Of a DNA stretch of 64,000 nucleotides, positions 7,843 to 16,077 are shown one piece after another. Each line of letters opens with the position of its first letter. Position 1 is the first letter of the stretch. Under the pieces are notes generated by a model. The model was not told the DNA's origin, made no database searches, and saw only the letters and a list, made by a program, of their open reading frames with translations. A program made the position numbers and the translations under genes. The stretch comes from JAIWNK01 sp964453115 (GTDB lineage Bacteria > Chloroflexota > Anaerolineae > Anaerolineales > Anaerolineaceae), in NCBI GenBank assembly GCA_964453115.1, contig CAYVRT010000006.1, positions 54,547 to 118,546 on the forward strand, read 5' to 3'.

Positions 7843-9162
7843 ATGAGCCCAATTGAACAAGTTATCAAACGCAGCGGTGCAGTTGTGCCGTTCAACCCAG
7901 AACGCATCACCAATGCCATTTACCGGGCTGCCATTGCTGTTGGCGGGCGCGACCGCAGCACTGCCGAAGCGCTTACCGCCGATGTCATTTGCCTGCTCGA
8001 AGAAAACAGCCCTGCCCACCACATTCCCACAATTGAAGAAATTCAGGATGCCGTAGAGAAAGTACTGATTGAGCGCGGCCATGCCAAAGTTGCCAAAGCC
8101 TACATCCTCTACCGTGATGAGCGCGCCCGCCTGGCTGCCCGTCCATCCGAAAACATCCCCTGGGCCAAAATCTGGCATGTTCTCGATTGGTCCATCACCC
8201 ACAACCTGCATACCACCGAGGCACTCAACGCCCGACTGGCAAATGGCGATCTTCCCGAAATTATACGTCTCAGCGAGGCAGCCTATAACGAAGATATTGA
8301 AAACGCAGTTGAAATGATCGCCCTGCGCCGTGAACAGGTGCGTGTCATCATCATCACCGGCCCCTCTTCCTCGGGCAAAACCACCAGCACGATCAAAATT
8401 GGTCAACGATTGCAGCACCTCGGTTTGCGCCTGGTCACCCTGAATGTGGATAATTACTACTTCGACCTGGCCCTACAACCACGCGATGAATTTGGCGATT
8501 ATGATTTCGAAACCCCACAAGCGCTTGACCTGGCCTTGCTCAACCACCATCTGGAACGCCTGATTGCCGGAGAACAAGTCCGCATCCCCTTCTATGATTT
8601 CAAGCAGGGCAAACGCTTTGATGAGCGAACCCCGCTGCAAATTGGCCCAAACGAATTGATTTTGATTGATAGCCTGCATGGCCTCTACCCGGATATGACC
8701 GGCAGCATTCCCGATTCACAAAAATTCAAAGTCTATCTTGAACCATTGCTGCAAATGAAAACCCCATCCGGCGATTATATCCGCTGGACCGATATCCGTC
8801 TGATGCGGCGCATGTTACGCGATGCCGTCCATCGTGCCTATGACCCACGCCAGACTCTGGAACACTGGCACTATGTGCGCACCAGCGAAAAGCGCAACAT
8901 TCTGCCCTACATCGGCCAGGCAAACTATATTGTCAACAGCGCCATGCCCTACGAACTGTGCATCTACCGCGCTCGCCTGTTCGAACAGTTCCAGCAATGG
9001 CGTGCGGATTATCGCGGCGACCCGCTACGTCAGGACGCGCAGGAACGCGCCGAGCGCGTTGCTGGCGTGTTGCAATCTTTTACCCCAATTGCCGATGATA
9101 GCCCTGTGCCTGCCGACTCCGTTCTGCGCGAGTTTATCGGCGGCAGCATTTATCACGGTTAG
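7843..9162 (+). CDS. ATP-cone domain fused to uridine kinase-like P-loop kinase
   Basis: 439 residues. Residues about 1-95 form an ATP-cone, the nucleotide-sensing domain of ribonucleotide reductase and NrdR (VIKRSGAVVPFNPERITNAI at the start, LIERGHAKVAKAYILYRDER at the end). After a linker of about 70 residues comes a PRK/uridine-kinase core with P-loop GPSSSGKTT (about 173-181), the NVDNYYFD acceptor-site segment, and a lid/base region (FDFETPQALDL, YDFKQGKRFDERT). It probably phosphorylates uridine or a related nucleoside with allosteric control by ATP/dATP, but the substrate is inferred. Start chosen by TGGAGGT before ATG 7843. Its stop overlaps the stop of the convergent pdp gene by 4 bases. 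Confidence 0.85.
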   Translation: MSPIEQVIKRSGAVVPFNPERITNAIYRAAIAVGGRDRSTAEALTADVICLLEENSPAHHIPTIEEIQDAVEKVLIERGHAKVAKAYILYRDERARLAARPSENIPWAKIWHVLDWSITHNLHTTEALNARLANGDLPEIIRLSEAAYNEDIENAVEMIALRREQVRVIIITGPSSSGKTTSTIKIGQRLQHLGLRLVTLNVDNYYFDLALQPRDEFGDYDFETPQALDLALLNHHLERLIAGEQVRIPFYDFKQGKRFDERTPLQIGPNELILIDSLHGLYPDMTGSIPDSQKFKVYLEPLLQMKTPSGDYIRWTDIRLMRRMLRDAVHRAYDPRQTLEHWHYVRTSEKRNILPYIGQANYIVNSAMPYELCIYRARLFEQFQQWRADYRGDPLRQDAQERAERVAGVLQSFTPIADDSPVPADSVLREFIGGSIYHG

Positions 9163-10463
9163 GCAATTACCTCATAAAAAAGCGGTAACGGCGAGCAAGG
9201 CTGTTCGCTCCAATGGTGAGCAGCCAACAAACGCTGCCTGGCGTTCGACAGTGCCTCGCGGTTGTTGACATGCAGAGTAAAGAGCGGCTGACCAACCTCC
9301 AGTCGGTCACCAACCTTGCCATGCACCACCACCCCCACTGCCGGATCAACCGGGTCTTCTTTACGCGCCCGCCCAGCCCCCAACGTCACTGCCGTCTCAC
9401 CAATCTCGCGGGCATCCACCGCCTGCAAATAGCCGCTGCGCGGGGCCGGCACAAGCTCAATGATCGGCGCGGCGGGCAGGTGCTGCGGCTCATCCACAAA
9501 ACGCACATCGCCGCCCTGCGCCGCCACCAGCTTGCGAAACATTTGCCAGGCCGCCCCACCGCGCAGAGCAGATTCAGCCATCTCTCGTGCGGTTTGCAAA
9601 TCTGCGGCGCGGCGCCCCAACAGCAGCAAATGGCTGGCAACCGTCAGACAATGCTCCACAAAATCTGCCGGGCCGCCACCATGCAGCGTTTCAATCGCCT
9701 CCTTCACTTCCAATGCATTGCCGACCGCATAGCCCAATGGCTGATTCATGTCTGAAAGCAGCGCCACCGCCCGCCGACCACTGCGCGCCGCAATGGCTGT
9801 CATCAGTTGCGCCAGCTGACGGGCCTGCTCCAATGTCTGCATAAAAGCCCCCACACCCACCTTCACATCCAACACAATGGCCTGCGCCCCAGCGGCAATC
9901 TTCTTGCTCATAATGGAAGAGGCGATCAATGGAATTGAAGGCACTGTGCCGGTAACATCCCGCAAGGCATAGAGCTTGCCATCTGCCGGTGCCAGGTCGC
10001 CGCTTTGGCCGGTCAGCACCACGCCAATCTCACGCAGTTGCGCCAGGAACTGTTCTCGCGTCAGGTGCGTATTGTAACCAGGGATTGCCTCCATCTTATC
10101 CAGGGTACCACCGCTAAACCCCAGCCCGCGCCCAGACATCTTGCCAACTGGCAAGCCGCAAGAAGCCACCAATGGCTCCACCACCAGAGTAGTCTTATCC
10201 CCCACCCCACCGGTCGAGTGCTTATCCACCGCAATTTCAACCACCCCCGAAAGATCAAGCGTCTCACCCGATTCAGCCATTGCCAGCGTCAAATCCGTCG
10301 TCTCGCGCGCCGTCATGCCATTCAACAACACTGCCATGGCCCAGGCTGCCGACTGATAATCGGGAATTGCGCCACTCGTCACGCCTTGAATAAAGAAGCG
10401 AATCTCTTCTTCGCTCAATTCCAGGCCATCGCGTTTCTTAATGATGATATCCACTGCCCGCAT
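9159..10463 (-). CDS. pdp: Pyrimidine-nucleoside / thymidine phosphorylase
   Basis: Phosphorolysis of thymidine/uridine to base plus pentose-1-phosphate. 434 residues, the usual size. Hallmarks are the phosphate-binding DKHSTGGVGDKT (from residue 80), SGRGLGFSGGTLDKMEAIPG, and SSIMSKKIAAGA with the substrate-site Ser/Lys; the C-terminal all-beta lobe ends the protein. GGAGG six bases upstream selects ATG 10463 over a TTG six bases earlier. Last gene of the rpmH-yidC-jag unit; its neighbour across the convergent stop is a putative uridine kinase, so uridine salvage enzymes are adjacent although not co-transcribed. Confidence 0.94.
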   Translation of the reverse strand: MRAVDIIIKKRDGLELSEEEIRFFIQGVTSGAIPDYQSAAWAMAVLLNGMTARETTDLTLAMAESGETLDLSGVVEIAVDKHSTGGVGDKTTLVVEPLVASCGLPVGKMSGRGLGFSGGTLDKMEAIPGYNTHLTREQFLAQLREIGVVLTGQSGDLAPADGKLYALRDVTGTVPSIPLIASSIMSKKIAAGAQAIVLDVKVGVGAFMQTLEQARQLAQLMTAIAARSGRRAVALLSDMNQPLGYAVGNALEVKEAIETLHGGGPADFVEHCLTVASHLLLLGRRAADLQTAREMAESALRGGAAWQMFRKLVAAQGGDVRFVDEPQHLPAAPIIELVPAPRSGYLQAVDAREIGETAVTLGAGRARKEDPVDPAVGVVVHGKVGDRLEVGQPLFTLHVNNREALSNARQRLLAAHHWSEQPCSPLPLFYEVIA

Positions 10464-10489
10464 TGTCAACCTCCATCAAAAATTTTTCT

Positions 10490-11641
10490 TCAACGCTGCG
10501 GCGGCAAAACCTGCCGCCCCTTCCAGCTTGCCGTCCCCCGCCAACTTCCCAGCCATGAATCCAACGCCACCCCCACATTCAATGCCACCGTCAACGGGTA
10601 GAACAGGCTCAACCACCCGGCAATCCCCAACCGGCGATACGAAATGAAAAATGTCAGCCACAGCAGCCCGGCTGCTGCCCCTGCCAGCACCGCCGAAAAA
10701 CCACCCGGCAGCGATCCAATTGCCCAGAGGCCCAACAACACCAACGGCTCAAACGTCATCAGCAACATCCAGAGCCAGATAAAGGCAAAGATAAACTTAT
10801 TATACCCAAATGCAGCAAACATATTCTTGCGCAACCCATGCCACACCTGCCCAAAATTGCGATACATGCGACAGCGCACCACCCCGCCACCGTTCAAGAG
10901 CCGCCAACGCAGCCCAGCGGCCTTGACCTGCCTTGCTAGCCCCAGGTCATCCACCACATCATCCCGCACAGCGCCATGCCCACCCAACTGCACATAGGCC
11001 GCCCGGCGAAACAACATCACTTGCCCAACCGCAAAAGAAAGCTCCGGCGAGCGCAGCCAATAGGCCAGGCCAAGCGGCAAAAAGGTCAAATTGGCCCATA
11101 GAAAGAAGGGCAGCACCAGCCGTTCACCCCAACTCCCCAAAACCTCGTGCGGCACGGCGCTTAGCAAATCGGCATCCTCGGTCATTCCAGCAGTCACCAG
11201 GGCCCGCAAGGCACCCGGTGCAAAGGTCGTATCGGCATCCACAAACAACAGCCATTCGCCCTCTGCCATCTCAGCCAGCTGTTGACAGGCCCAATGCTTA
11301 CCCAACCAGCCTGACGGCAAATCTGCACCGCGCTGATAGCTCAGCCGGTCCTCGTGCGCTGCAACCCGTTGCACCAATGCAGCTGTGTCATCGCTGGAAT
11401 CATCATCCAGCACGCGCACCTCAAAATCAGGATAATCCTGCCTGACCAGTGAAGTCAGGCAGGAAAGGATATTCTCTTCTTCATTGCGCACTGGCACCAG
11501 CACCGAGAGCTTCGGCCAGGTCAGCGGTTGAGGAAAACGCTCAACCCGGCGAAACCAAAACCGATTACTCCAGGCAATCAGGTTGAGCAGCGCCAGAAAA
11601 ACCAGCAACGCAACTTGATGCTGAAGCCAAAAATTGCTCAA
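10490..11641 (-). CDS. Family 2 glycosyltransferase with C-terminal membrane helices (HpnB/CrtQ-like)
   Basis: 383 residues. An N-terminal membrane helix (about 8-24), then a GT-A fold: LSVLVPVRNEEENI (nucleotide-binding start), DDDSSDDT, GKHWACQQ, and the metal-binding DADTTF (about residue 137). A VRDDVVDDLGLARQ segment provides the catalytic-base region, and three or four C-terminal helices follow. Resembles the hopanoid-associated HpnB and carotenoid glycosyltransferase CrtQ groups; the acceptor is unknown but probably a membrane lipid. Start is TTG (ATTGA overlap with the jag stop), so translation is likely coupled to jag. Confidence 0.8.
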   Translation of the reverse strand: MSNFWLQHQVALLVFLALLNLIAWSNRFWFRRVERFPQPLTWPKLSVLVPVRNEEENILSCLTSLVRQDYPDFEVRVLDDDSSDDTAALVQRVAAHEDRLSYQRGADLPSGWLGKHWACQQLAEMAEGEWLLFVDADTTFAPGALRALVTAGMTEDADLLSAVPHEVLGSWGERLVLPFFLWANLTFLPLGLAYWLRSPELSFAVGQVMLFRRAAYVQLGGHGAVRDDVVDDLGLARQVKAAGLRWRLLNGGGVVRCRMYRNFGQVWHGLRKNMFAAFGYNKFIFAFIWLWMLLMTFEPLVLLGLWAIGSLPGGFSAVLAGAAAGLLWLTFFISYRRLGIAGWLSLFYPLTVALNVGVALDSWLGSWRGTASWKGRQVLPPQR

Positions 11642-12411
11642 TGCTCCATCTTCTTCAACTTGATTACCACTTTGCGGTTCGGCTCATCGCCCACGCTTTC
11701 GGTCTCAACATCCGGATGGTTGCGGAGTTCCAGGTGAATCACCCTTCGCTCGCTTGCGGGCATCGGCTCCAACGTTTGGCGCTTGCCTGAGCTAACCGCC
11801 TGTTCAGCCATGCGCCGCGCCAGCACTTGCAGCTGCCGCTCACGGCGCGAGCGATAGCCCTGCACATCAATCACCAATGGCACCCAGCGCCCCACCTCTT
11901 TCGAGACAATCAGGCTGGCAATGTATTGCAAAGCGTTAAGCGTCTCCGATCGGCGGCCAATCAAAATGCTCAGGTCATTGCCTTGCACTTCTACCACCAC
12001 GGACTCCTGATCCTTTTCATCCACCGGCGGGAGGAAGCGCGCCGTCACCTCGGCTTTAACCTTCATCTTATCAAGCAGTTCACTCACCACGGCGCGTGCC
12101 GTTTCAGCAATTTGCTCTTCCGCAGCGCTGAGCGGTGCTGCTTCCTTAACCGGCAGGGCCTGCTGCCCAGGTTCAGGTTGTGACTCCAGCACTTCGGCCT
12201 GAGGGTTGACAACCGTCTCCACCACCAAATCCTTCAGCGCCAGCTGCACGCGCGCCTGTCGGCTGCCCAACCCCAAAAAGCCGCGGCTGCCCTCATCCAA
12301 AACTTCAACATCCACTGCCTCGCGCGGCAGCCCCAGCTGACTCAACCCGCGTGCGATGGCCTCTTCGACCGTTGGGGCAATAATTTCCAGTTTCGTTTTT
12401 TGCTTGCTCAT
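11638..12411 (-). CDS. jag: Jag/KhpB RNA-binding protein (Jag-N, KH, R3H)
   Basis: 257 residues with the full family layout: Jag_N (about 5-55, ending GFLGLGSRQARV), an acidic linker, a KH domain with the GxxG-like loop IGRRSETL (about 150), and a C-terminal R3H segment (RRVIHLELRNHP). Binds RNA and in Gram-positives pairs with KhpA to influence cell elongation and sRNA function. It lies 11 bases after yidC, the conserved yidC-jag arrangement. Confidence 0.93.
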   Translation of the reverse strand: MSKQKTKLEIIAPTVEEAIARGLSQLGLPREAVDVEVLDEGSRGFLGLGSRQARVQLALKDLVVETVVNPQAEVLESQPEPGQQALPVKEAAPLSAAEEQIAETARAVVSELLDKMKVKAEVTARFLPPVDEKDQESVVVEVQGNDLSILIGRRSETLNALQYIASLIVSKEVGRWVPLVIDVQGYRSRRERQLQVLARRMAEQAVSSGKRQTLEPMPASERRVIHLELRNHPDVETESVGDEPNRKVVIKLKKMEH

Positions 12412-12422
12412 TCATTCCTCCC

Positions 12423-13292
12423 TTATTTGCCCGACCGCCCCGATTTATTCGGCTTGGCAGGTTTCTTTTCCTGTTTTTGTGGCTCTTGTTCCTTTGGCAT
12501 TGAAGGCGAATCGCTCGTTTGCTTCTTTTTGGGCAGCAAATTCGACCAGTTCAGGCGCCCCAGCAATGCATATTGCCCAATACCAATCAGGTTCGAGAAG
12601 ACGAAGTAAACCGCCAACCCAGCCGAAAGCGAATAGGCAAACCAGCCCATCAAGAGCGGCATGTACAGGTTCATCATATTCGCCGTCATGGCGCTTGGGT
12701 CACGCGGGTTACTGGGGTTGGTCGGCGGCGTCATCAGCTTGGATTGCAAATAAGTTGTCACGACCACCAGAATTGTCAACACCGGAATGGGGAAGGGCAG
12801 GAAGGACAAATGCAAACGTTCTGGTTGCCCCAAGTCGGCCATCCACAAAAAGCGGCTATTGAGCGGGATAAGCGTCTCAACCTGCAAAAGCCAGGGGTAA
12901 AGATGGCGGGTCAGGTCAAAAAGCTGTAATGGGGTGCTTGCCAGCGCAGCCGTCATGCCCTGATAAAAGGCAATCATAATTGGCAGTTGAATAAAGGTCG
13001 GCAAACAGGAAGCCAACGGATTGATGCCCATTTCCTGCATCAAGCGCGTTTGCTCGGCGGCCAGCTTCTCGCGGTCGTCCTTATATTTTTCCTGAATTTC
13101 CTTGAAGCGCGGGTCCGTCTGCATCTTCTGCATCGCCTGCGAACCCTTAATCTGACTGACCATCAAGGGATGGGTCAAAGCACGCACCAGCAAGGTGAAC
13201 AACAAAATGGCAATTCCCAAATTGCCGCCCACCAGATTGTAAATGAACAACAAAATGTTCGTGAAAACAGGGACTATGATCTCATTCCACAT
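12423..13292 (-). CDS. yidC: Membrane protein insertase YidC/Oxa1
   Basis: 289 residues, the short Gram-positive-type insertase without the large periplasmic domain of proteobacterial YidC. Hydrophobic segments: N-terminal helix (about 5-35), the coiled cytoplasmic hairpin rich in Met/Lys (QAMQKMQTDPRFKEIQEKYKDD), then the conserved GINPLASCLPTFIQLPIMIAFYQ segment and three further helices ending in FSNLIGIGQ. The tail is Lys/Pro-rich and suits ribosome contact. Start ATG 13292 has only a weak AAAGG site. Neighbours rpmH, rnpA, yidD and jag confirm identity. Confidence 0.95.
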   Translation of the reverse strand: MWNEIIVPVFTNILLFIYNLVGGNLGIAILLFTLLVRALTHPLMVSQIKGSQAMQKMQTDPRFKEIQEKYKDDREKLAAEQTRLMQEMGINPLASCLPTFIQLPIMIAFYQGMTAALASTPLQLFDLTRHLYPWLLQVETLIPLNSRFLWMADLGQPERLHLSFLPFPIPVLTILVVVTTYLQSKLMTPPTNPSNPRDPSAMTANMMNLYMPLLMGWFAYSLSAGLAVYFVFSNLIGIGQYALLGRLNWSNLLPKKKQTSDSPSMPKEQEPQKQEKKPAKPNKSGRSGK

Positions 13293-13305
13293 GGGTTGAC
13301 TGCCT

Positions 13306-14400
13306 TTACTTGGCCGGTTGGAACGACCACATCAAATTACCACCGGGGTTTGTCGCCATGACCGGAGTTTTGCCATTGACAATGCCAATCATCAGCACAT
13401 CGCCGATTGCCAGCGGGCCATTGTAGAACTTGCCATCTTCCGGCATTGTGAACAAAACTACCTTGCGCGAATCGGCAAATGAAAGTTTCACCAGCTGCCC
13501 GCCGCGAATGCTATCCGCCTTTTGCAGCGCGAACACCAGGCCATCTTCCAGCACAGCCGGAGCGCCCACCACCCCACTGCCATCCTGCGCCAGGGCAATC
13601 GTTTCCTGCTCCATGCCATCGCTAGCCGAAAGGATATGCGCCACACCGCTCATATCGCCAACATAGAGCCTGCCATCCACCAGCACCGCCTTCGTCCACA
13701 GACGGGCATCCATCTGCTTCTTCCATTTCAGCGTGCCATCCCGGCCATTCAAGGCCATCACTTCATTGGCAAGCGAAGTGATGTAGAGCGTCCCATCCGC
13801 ATCGCGGGTTGGCTCAAAAAGTGCGGCAGCGCCCAGGTCATAACGCCAAATCTGCTTGCCAGTTGCCAGGTCAATCGCATACAGGATATGGTCCATGCCC
13901 GGCAAATAGGCCCGTTCGCCATCCACAGCCGGAGAAGCCCACAATGCGCCCTCCGTCTTGAAAGTCCAGCTTAGCTTGCCCTCACGGGTAATTGCATACA
14001 GCGAATGGTCAGCATTGGCAGCAAGAATGAGGTTCTCGGTCACCACCGGTGCGGCCACAAAATGCCCACCCGCCTCCAAACGCCACATTTCCTGTCCATC
14101 CAGCGATAGACCAACCACCACACCTTGCGTGTTGTAATCGGCCACCACCAGCATATCCCCGGCCAATGCAGGCGGCGCATAGAACATGCGCCCAGCTTCG
14201 GCCTTTTGTGGATATTTCCAGATTTCTTGACCACTGTTCAGGTCAATGGCATAAACAAACTGCCCATTTGCCATATAGGCCACATCACCCTCGCCCGTCA
14301 AGCCAGGATAACTGACCGCTGGCAGACGCCCACAAGCGCTCAGCACCAGGCCCAACAGCGCCAGGCTCAAAAACCACCACGTTCGTTTCAATTTCAACAT
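13306..14400 (-). CDS. PQQ/BamB-like beta-propeller lipoprotein
   Basis: 364 residues. Lipoprotein signal with lipobox LSAC (Cys about residue 21), then repeated propeller blades with the W-motif pattern (AIDLNSGQEIWKY, GLSLDGQEMWRL, AIDLATGKQIWRYD, ALNGRDGTLKWKK). The protein would sit on the outer face of the membrane. BamB is an outer-membrane assembly factor in Gram-negatives; here only the fold can be claimed. Position between yidD and yidC suggests a role in envelope protein insertion or folding (inference). ATG 14400 has GGAACAGG upstream and is favoured over an upstream in-frame start because the signal peptide begins there. Confidence 0.85.
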   Translation of the reverse strand: MLKLKRTWWFLSLALLGLVLSACGRLPAVSYPGLTGEGDVAYMANGQFVYAIDLNSGQEIWKYPQKAEAGRMFYAPPALAGDMLVVADYNTQGVVVGLSLDGQEMWRLEAGGHFVAAPVVTENLILAANADHSLYAITREGKLSWTFKTEGALWASPAVDGERAYLPGMDHILYAIDLATGKQIWRYDLGAAALFEPTRDADGTLYITSLANEVMALNGRDGTLKWKKQMDARLWTKAVLVDGRLYVGDMSGVAHILSASDGMEQETIALAQDGSGVVGAPAVLEDGLVFALQKADSIRGGQLVKLSFADSRKVVLFTMPEDGKFYNGPLAIGDVLMIGIVNGKTPVMATNPGGNLMWSFQPAK

Positions 14401-14428
14401 TCCTGTTCCTTCCTCAAACCACAGGCGT

Positions 14429-14707
14429 TTACGGGACCGGGTCATAGCCCCCTGGGTTGAAAGGATTACAGCGCAACAGTCGTTTCAGTGCCATCCAGAC
14501 GCCTTTGAAAGCGCCATATTTATAAACCGCCTGATACCCATAATGCGAACAGCTTGGGTAAAACCGGCAAGTATCCGGCGGCAAGGCCGGTGAAACCACT
14601 GCCTGATACAAACGCATCACCCCCAACACCAGCGCTCGCGGCAAGTTGCGCACATGCAGCGGCAAATCGCGCAAACGCGGCTCATTGGGATAGTCACGCG
14701 GAAACAC
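14429..14707 (-). CDS. yidD: Membrane protein insertion efficiency factor YidD
   Basis: 92 residues. Carries the YidD core LYQAVVSPALPP, CRFYPSCSHYGYQA and LLRCNPFNPGGYDPVP with all conserved Cys. Small membrane-associated helper of YidC/Sec insertion. GTG start at 14707, overlapping the end of rnpA by 14 bases, as usual in rpmH-rnpA-yidD operons. Confidence 0.93.
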   Translation of the reverse strand: MFPRDYPNEPRLRDLPLHVRNLPRALVLGVMRLYQAVVSPALPPDTCRFYPSCSHYGYQAVYKYGAFKGVWMALKRLLRCNPFNPGGYDPVP

Positions 14708-15056
14708 TGCTCATTCCTTCTTCCACCAGCAAACCCGCTCGTACAAACACACCTTCGACAGCCGCTTGAACGGATTGAAAATTGGCTGTCACAATCGGCT
14801 TGCGCGCTACAAGCGCCACATCCCAACCAGGCTGAAGGCGGGGTAAAAGCCCATCTACACAAGCACGCAGGCGGCGCTTGGCGCGATTACGCACCACCGC
14901 ATTGCCCACCGCGCGACCGGCTGCTACCCCGACTCGCACCCCTGCTCCTTGAGCGGCAAACACATACAACACAACCAGCGGGTGGGCGTAGGTCTTGCCA
15001 GAACGCCGCACCCGCTTGAAATCGGTTGATCGGGTCAGTCGAAACTTTCGTTTCAC
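14694..15056 (-). CDS. rnpA: Ribonuclease P protein component
   Basis: 120 residues. Protein cofactor of RNase P for 5' processing of tRNA precursors. RNR signature GNAVVRNRAKRRLR is present (about 50-63), with the N-terminal KRKFRLTRSTDFKRV typical of the family. Start is GTG at 15056 with AAGG upstream; an ATG four bases earlier is out of frame. Lies 48 bases after rpmH; the gap holds a hairpin (15062-15087). Confidence 0.95.
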   Translation of the reverse strand: MKRKFRLTRSTDFKRVRRSGKTYAHPLVVLYVFAAQGAGVRVGVAAGRAVGNAVVRNRAKRRLRACVDGLLPRLQPGWDVALVARKPIVTANFQSVQAAVEGVFVRAGLLVEEGMSSVSA

Positions 15057-15061
15057 CCATA

Positions 15062-15087
15062 CCTTTTTTGGCTCAATCCCAAAAAGG
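15062..15087. repeat. Inverted repeat between rpmH and rnpA
   Basis: Plus-strand CCTTTTTTGG (15062-15071) and CCAAAAAGG (15079-15087) form a stem with one bulged base over a 7-base loop. In the RNA it sits between the rpmH stop and the rnpA start, including the rnpA AAGG site, so it might tune rnpA translation or mark RNA processing (inference). Confidence 0.4.
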
Positions 15088-15104
15088 TCCCGTTTGGTTC
15101 AATC

Positions 15105-15278
15105 CTACCAGCGGATCCGTTTCACGTGGTTGTTGACGCTGACCGTCAGTTTATGGCGGCCACGCAGACGGCGGCGCTTCAGCACCTCGCGCCCATCCGC
15201 GGTTGCCATGCGGGCGCGAAAGCCATGTACGCGCAGGCGGCGATGAATCTTGGGTTGATACGTCCGTTTGGTTGACAT
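15105..15278 (-). CDS. rpmH: 50S ribosomal protein L34
   Basis: 57 residues beginning MSTKRTYQPKIHRR and containing HGFRARMATADGREVLKRRR, an unmistakable L34. It is about a dozen residues longer than the common 44-46 residue form because of a C-terminal extension (LTVSVNNHVKRIRW). First gene of the long minus-strand operon; 94 bases separate its ATG from the strong promoter. Confidence 0.97.
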   Translation of the reverse strand: MSTKRTYQPKIHRRLRVHGFRARMATADGREVLKRRRLRGRHKLTVSVNNHVKRIRW

Positions 15279-15371
15279 GCTACGTTCCTTTCACTTCAAT
15301 TACAAATTTTTCTCTCGTCAAGGGCAGCCCAGCACAGATGCCGCCCTCAAAAGGCACAATAACGAGAGACT

Positions 15372-15400
15372 ATTATACCGCAACGCCGCTCATCGGTCAA
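15372..15400 (-). promoter_or_regulatory. Strong promoter of the rpmH-rnpA-yidD-yidC-jag operon
   Basis: Minus strand TTGACC (15400-15395), exactly 17-base spacer, TATAAT (15377-15372). Predicted start near 15365, leaving an 87-base leader before rpmH. The -35 begins just past the stop of the second RCK gene. Confidence 0.85.
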
Positions 15401-15404
15401 CAAA

Positions 15405-16076
15405 TTACAGCTCAGGCGACTCAAACAACTCCATCAGCCGTCGGGCGCTTTCCGGGTCGGTCAATGCCAGCACCTCATCCCCTTCCTCAAACACCGTTTC
15501 ACCGCGCGGCATCACCACTTCACCACTGCGCAAAATGGCGGTAATGACGCAGTGCCGGGGTAGATCCAGGTCCTTCAACGCCACACCAATCGCTTTTGCG
15601 CCAGCCGGTATCTTCTCCTCCACCAGCGAATAATGACCGCGCCGCAACTTGAGGAGGGTTACCATATCACCCAGCGACATTTCTTCTTGAATCATGCTTG
15701 CCATAATCGAAGCCTGATTCAGTTCCACATCCACATGGAACATGTCATTGAACAGCCAGGCATTGCGCGGGTTGTTGACGCGCGCAATTGTCCGCCGCAC
15801 TCCATAGCGCTTTCGCGCCAGGTAACACAGCACCAAATTCACTTCATCTTGCGTTGTGCAGGCCGCCAAAACATCTGCCTGAGCAATTCCGGCCTGTTCC
15901 AGAATCTGCACATCCAATAACACGCCCTCATGAATAGCCTCCGTTGGCAGTTCGCGGTGAATGCGCGTCAGCACCTGTTTCCGGTCTTCCACCACATGCA
16001 CTTCATGCTCCTGCTCAACCAGCGTGCGCGCCAGCTGCGCCCCTGTTCTTCCTCCACCAACAATCAAGACGTACAT
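15405..16076 (-). CDS. trkA: TrkA/KtrA-type RCK protein (second of pair)
   Basis: 223 residues: an N-terminal Rossmann RCK_N domain with GGGRTG nucleotide loop (about 7-12) and VVEDRKQVL, then a TrkA_C domain from about residue 140 ending in a GDEVLAL core. Cytoplasmic regulator that gates potassium transport in response to NAD(H)/ATP or c-di-AMP in known systems. Start ATG 16076 has AAGGAGG upstream and follows the first RCK gene by one base. It conserves Asp/Glu at the ribose-binding position, so nucleotide binding is likely. Confidence 0.85.
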   Translation of the reverse strand: MYVLIVGGGRTGAQLARTLVEQEHEVHVVEDRKQVLTRIHRELPTEAIHEGVLLDVQILEQAGIAQADVLAACTTQDEVNLVLCYLARKRYGVRRTIARVNNPRNAWLFNDMFHVDVELNQASIMASMIQEEMSLGDMVTLLKLRRGHYSLVEEKIPAGAKAIGVALKDLDLPRHCVITAILRSGEVVMPRGETVFEEGDEVLALTDPESARRLMELFESPEL

Positions 16077-16077
16077 C

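Noticed and set aside
15279..15404. Replication origin next to rpmH
   Set aside because: rpmH is often near dnaA/oriC, but no dnaA gene or cluster of DnaA boxes is visible; RCK genes lie upstream.
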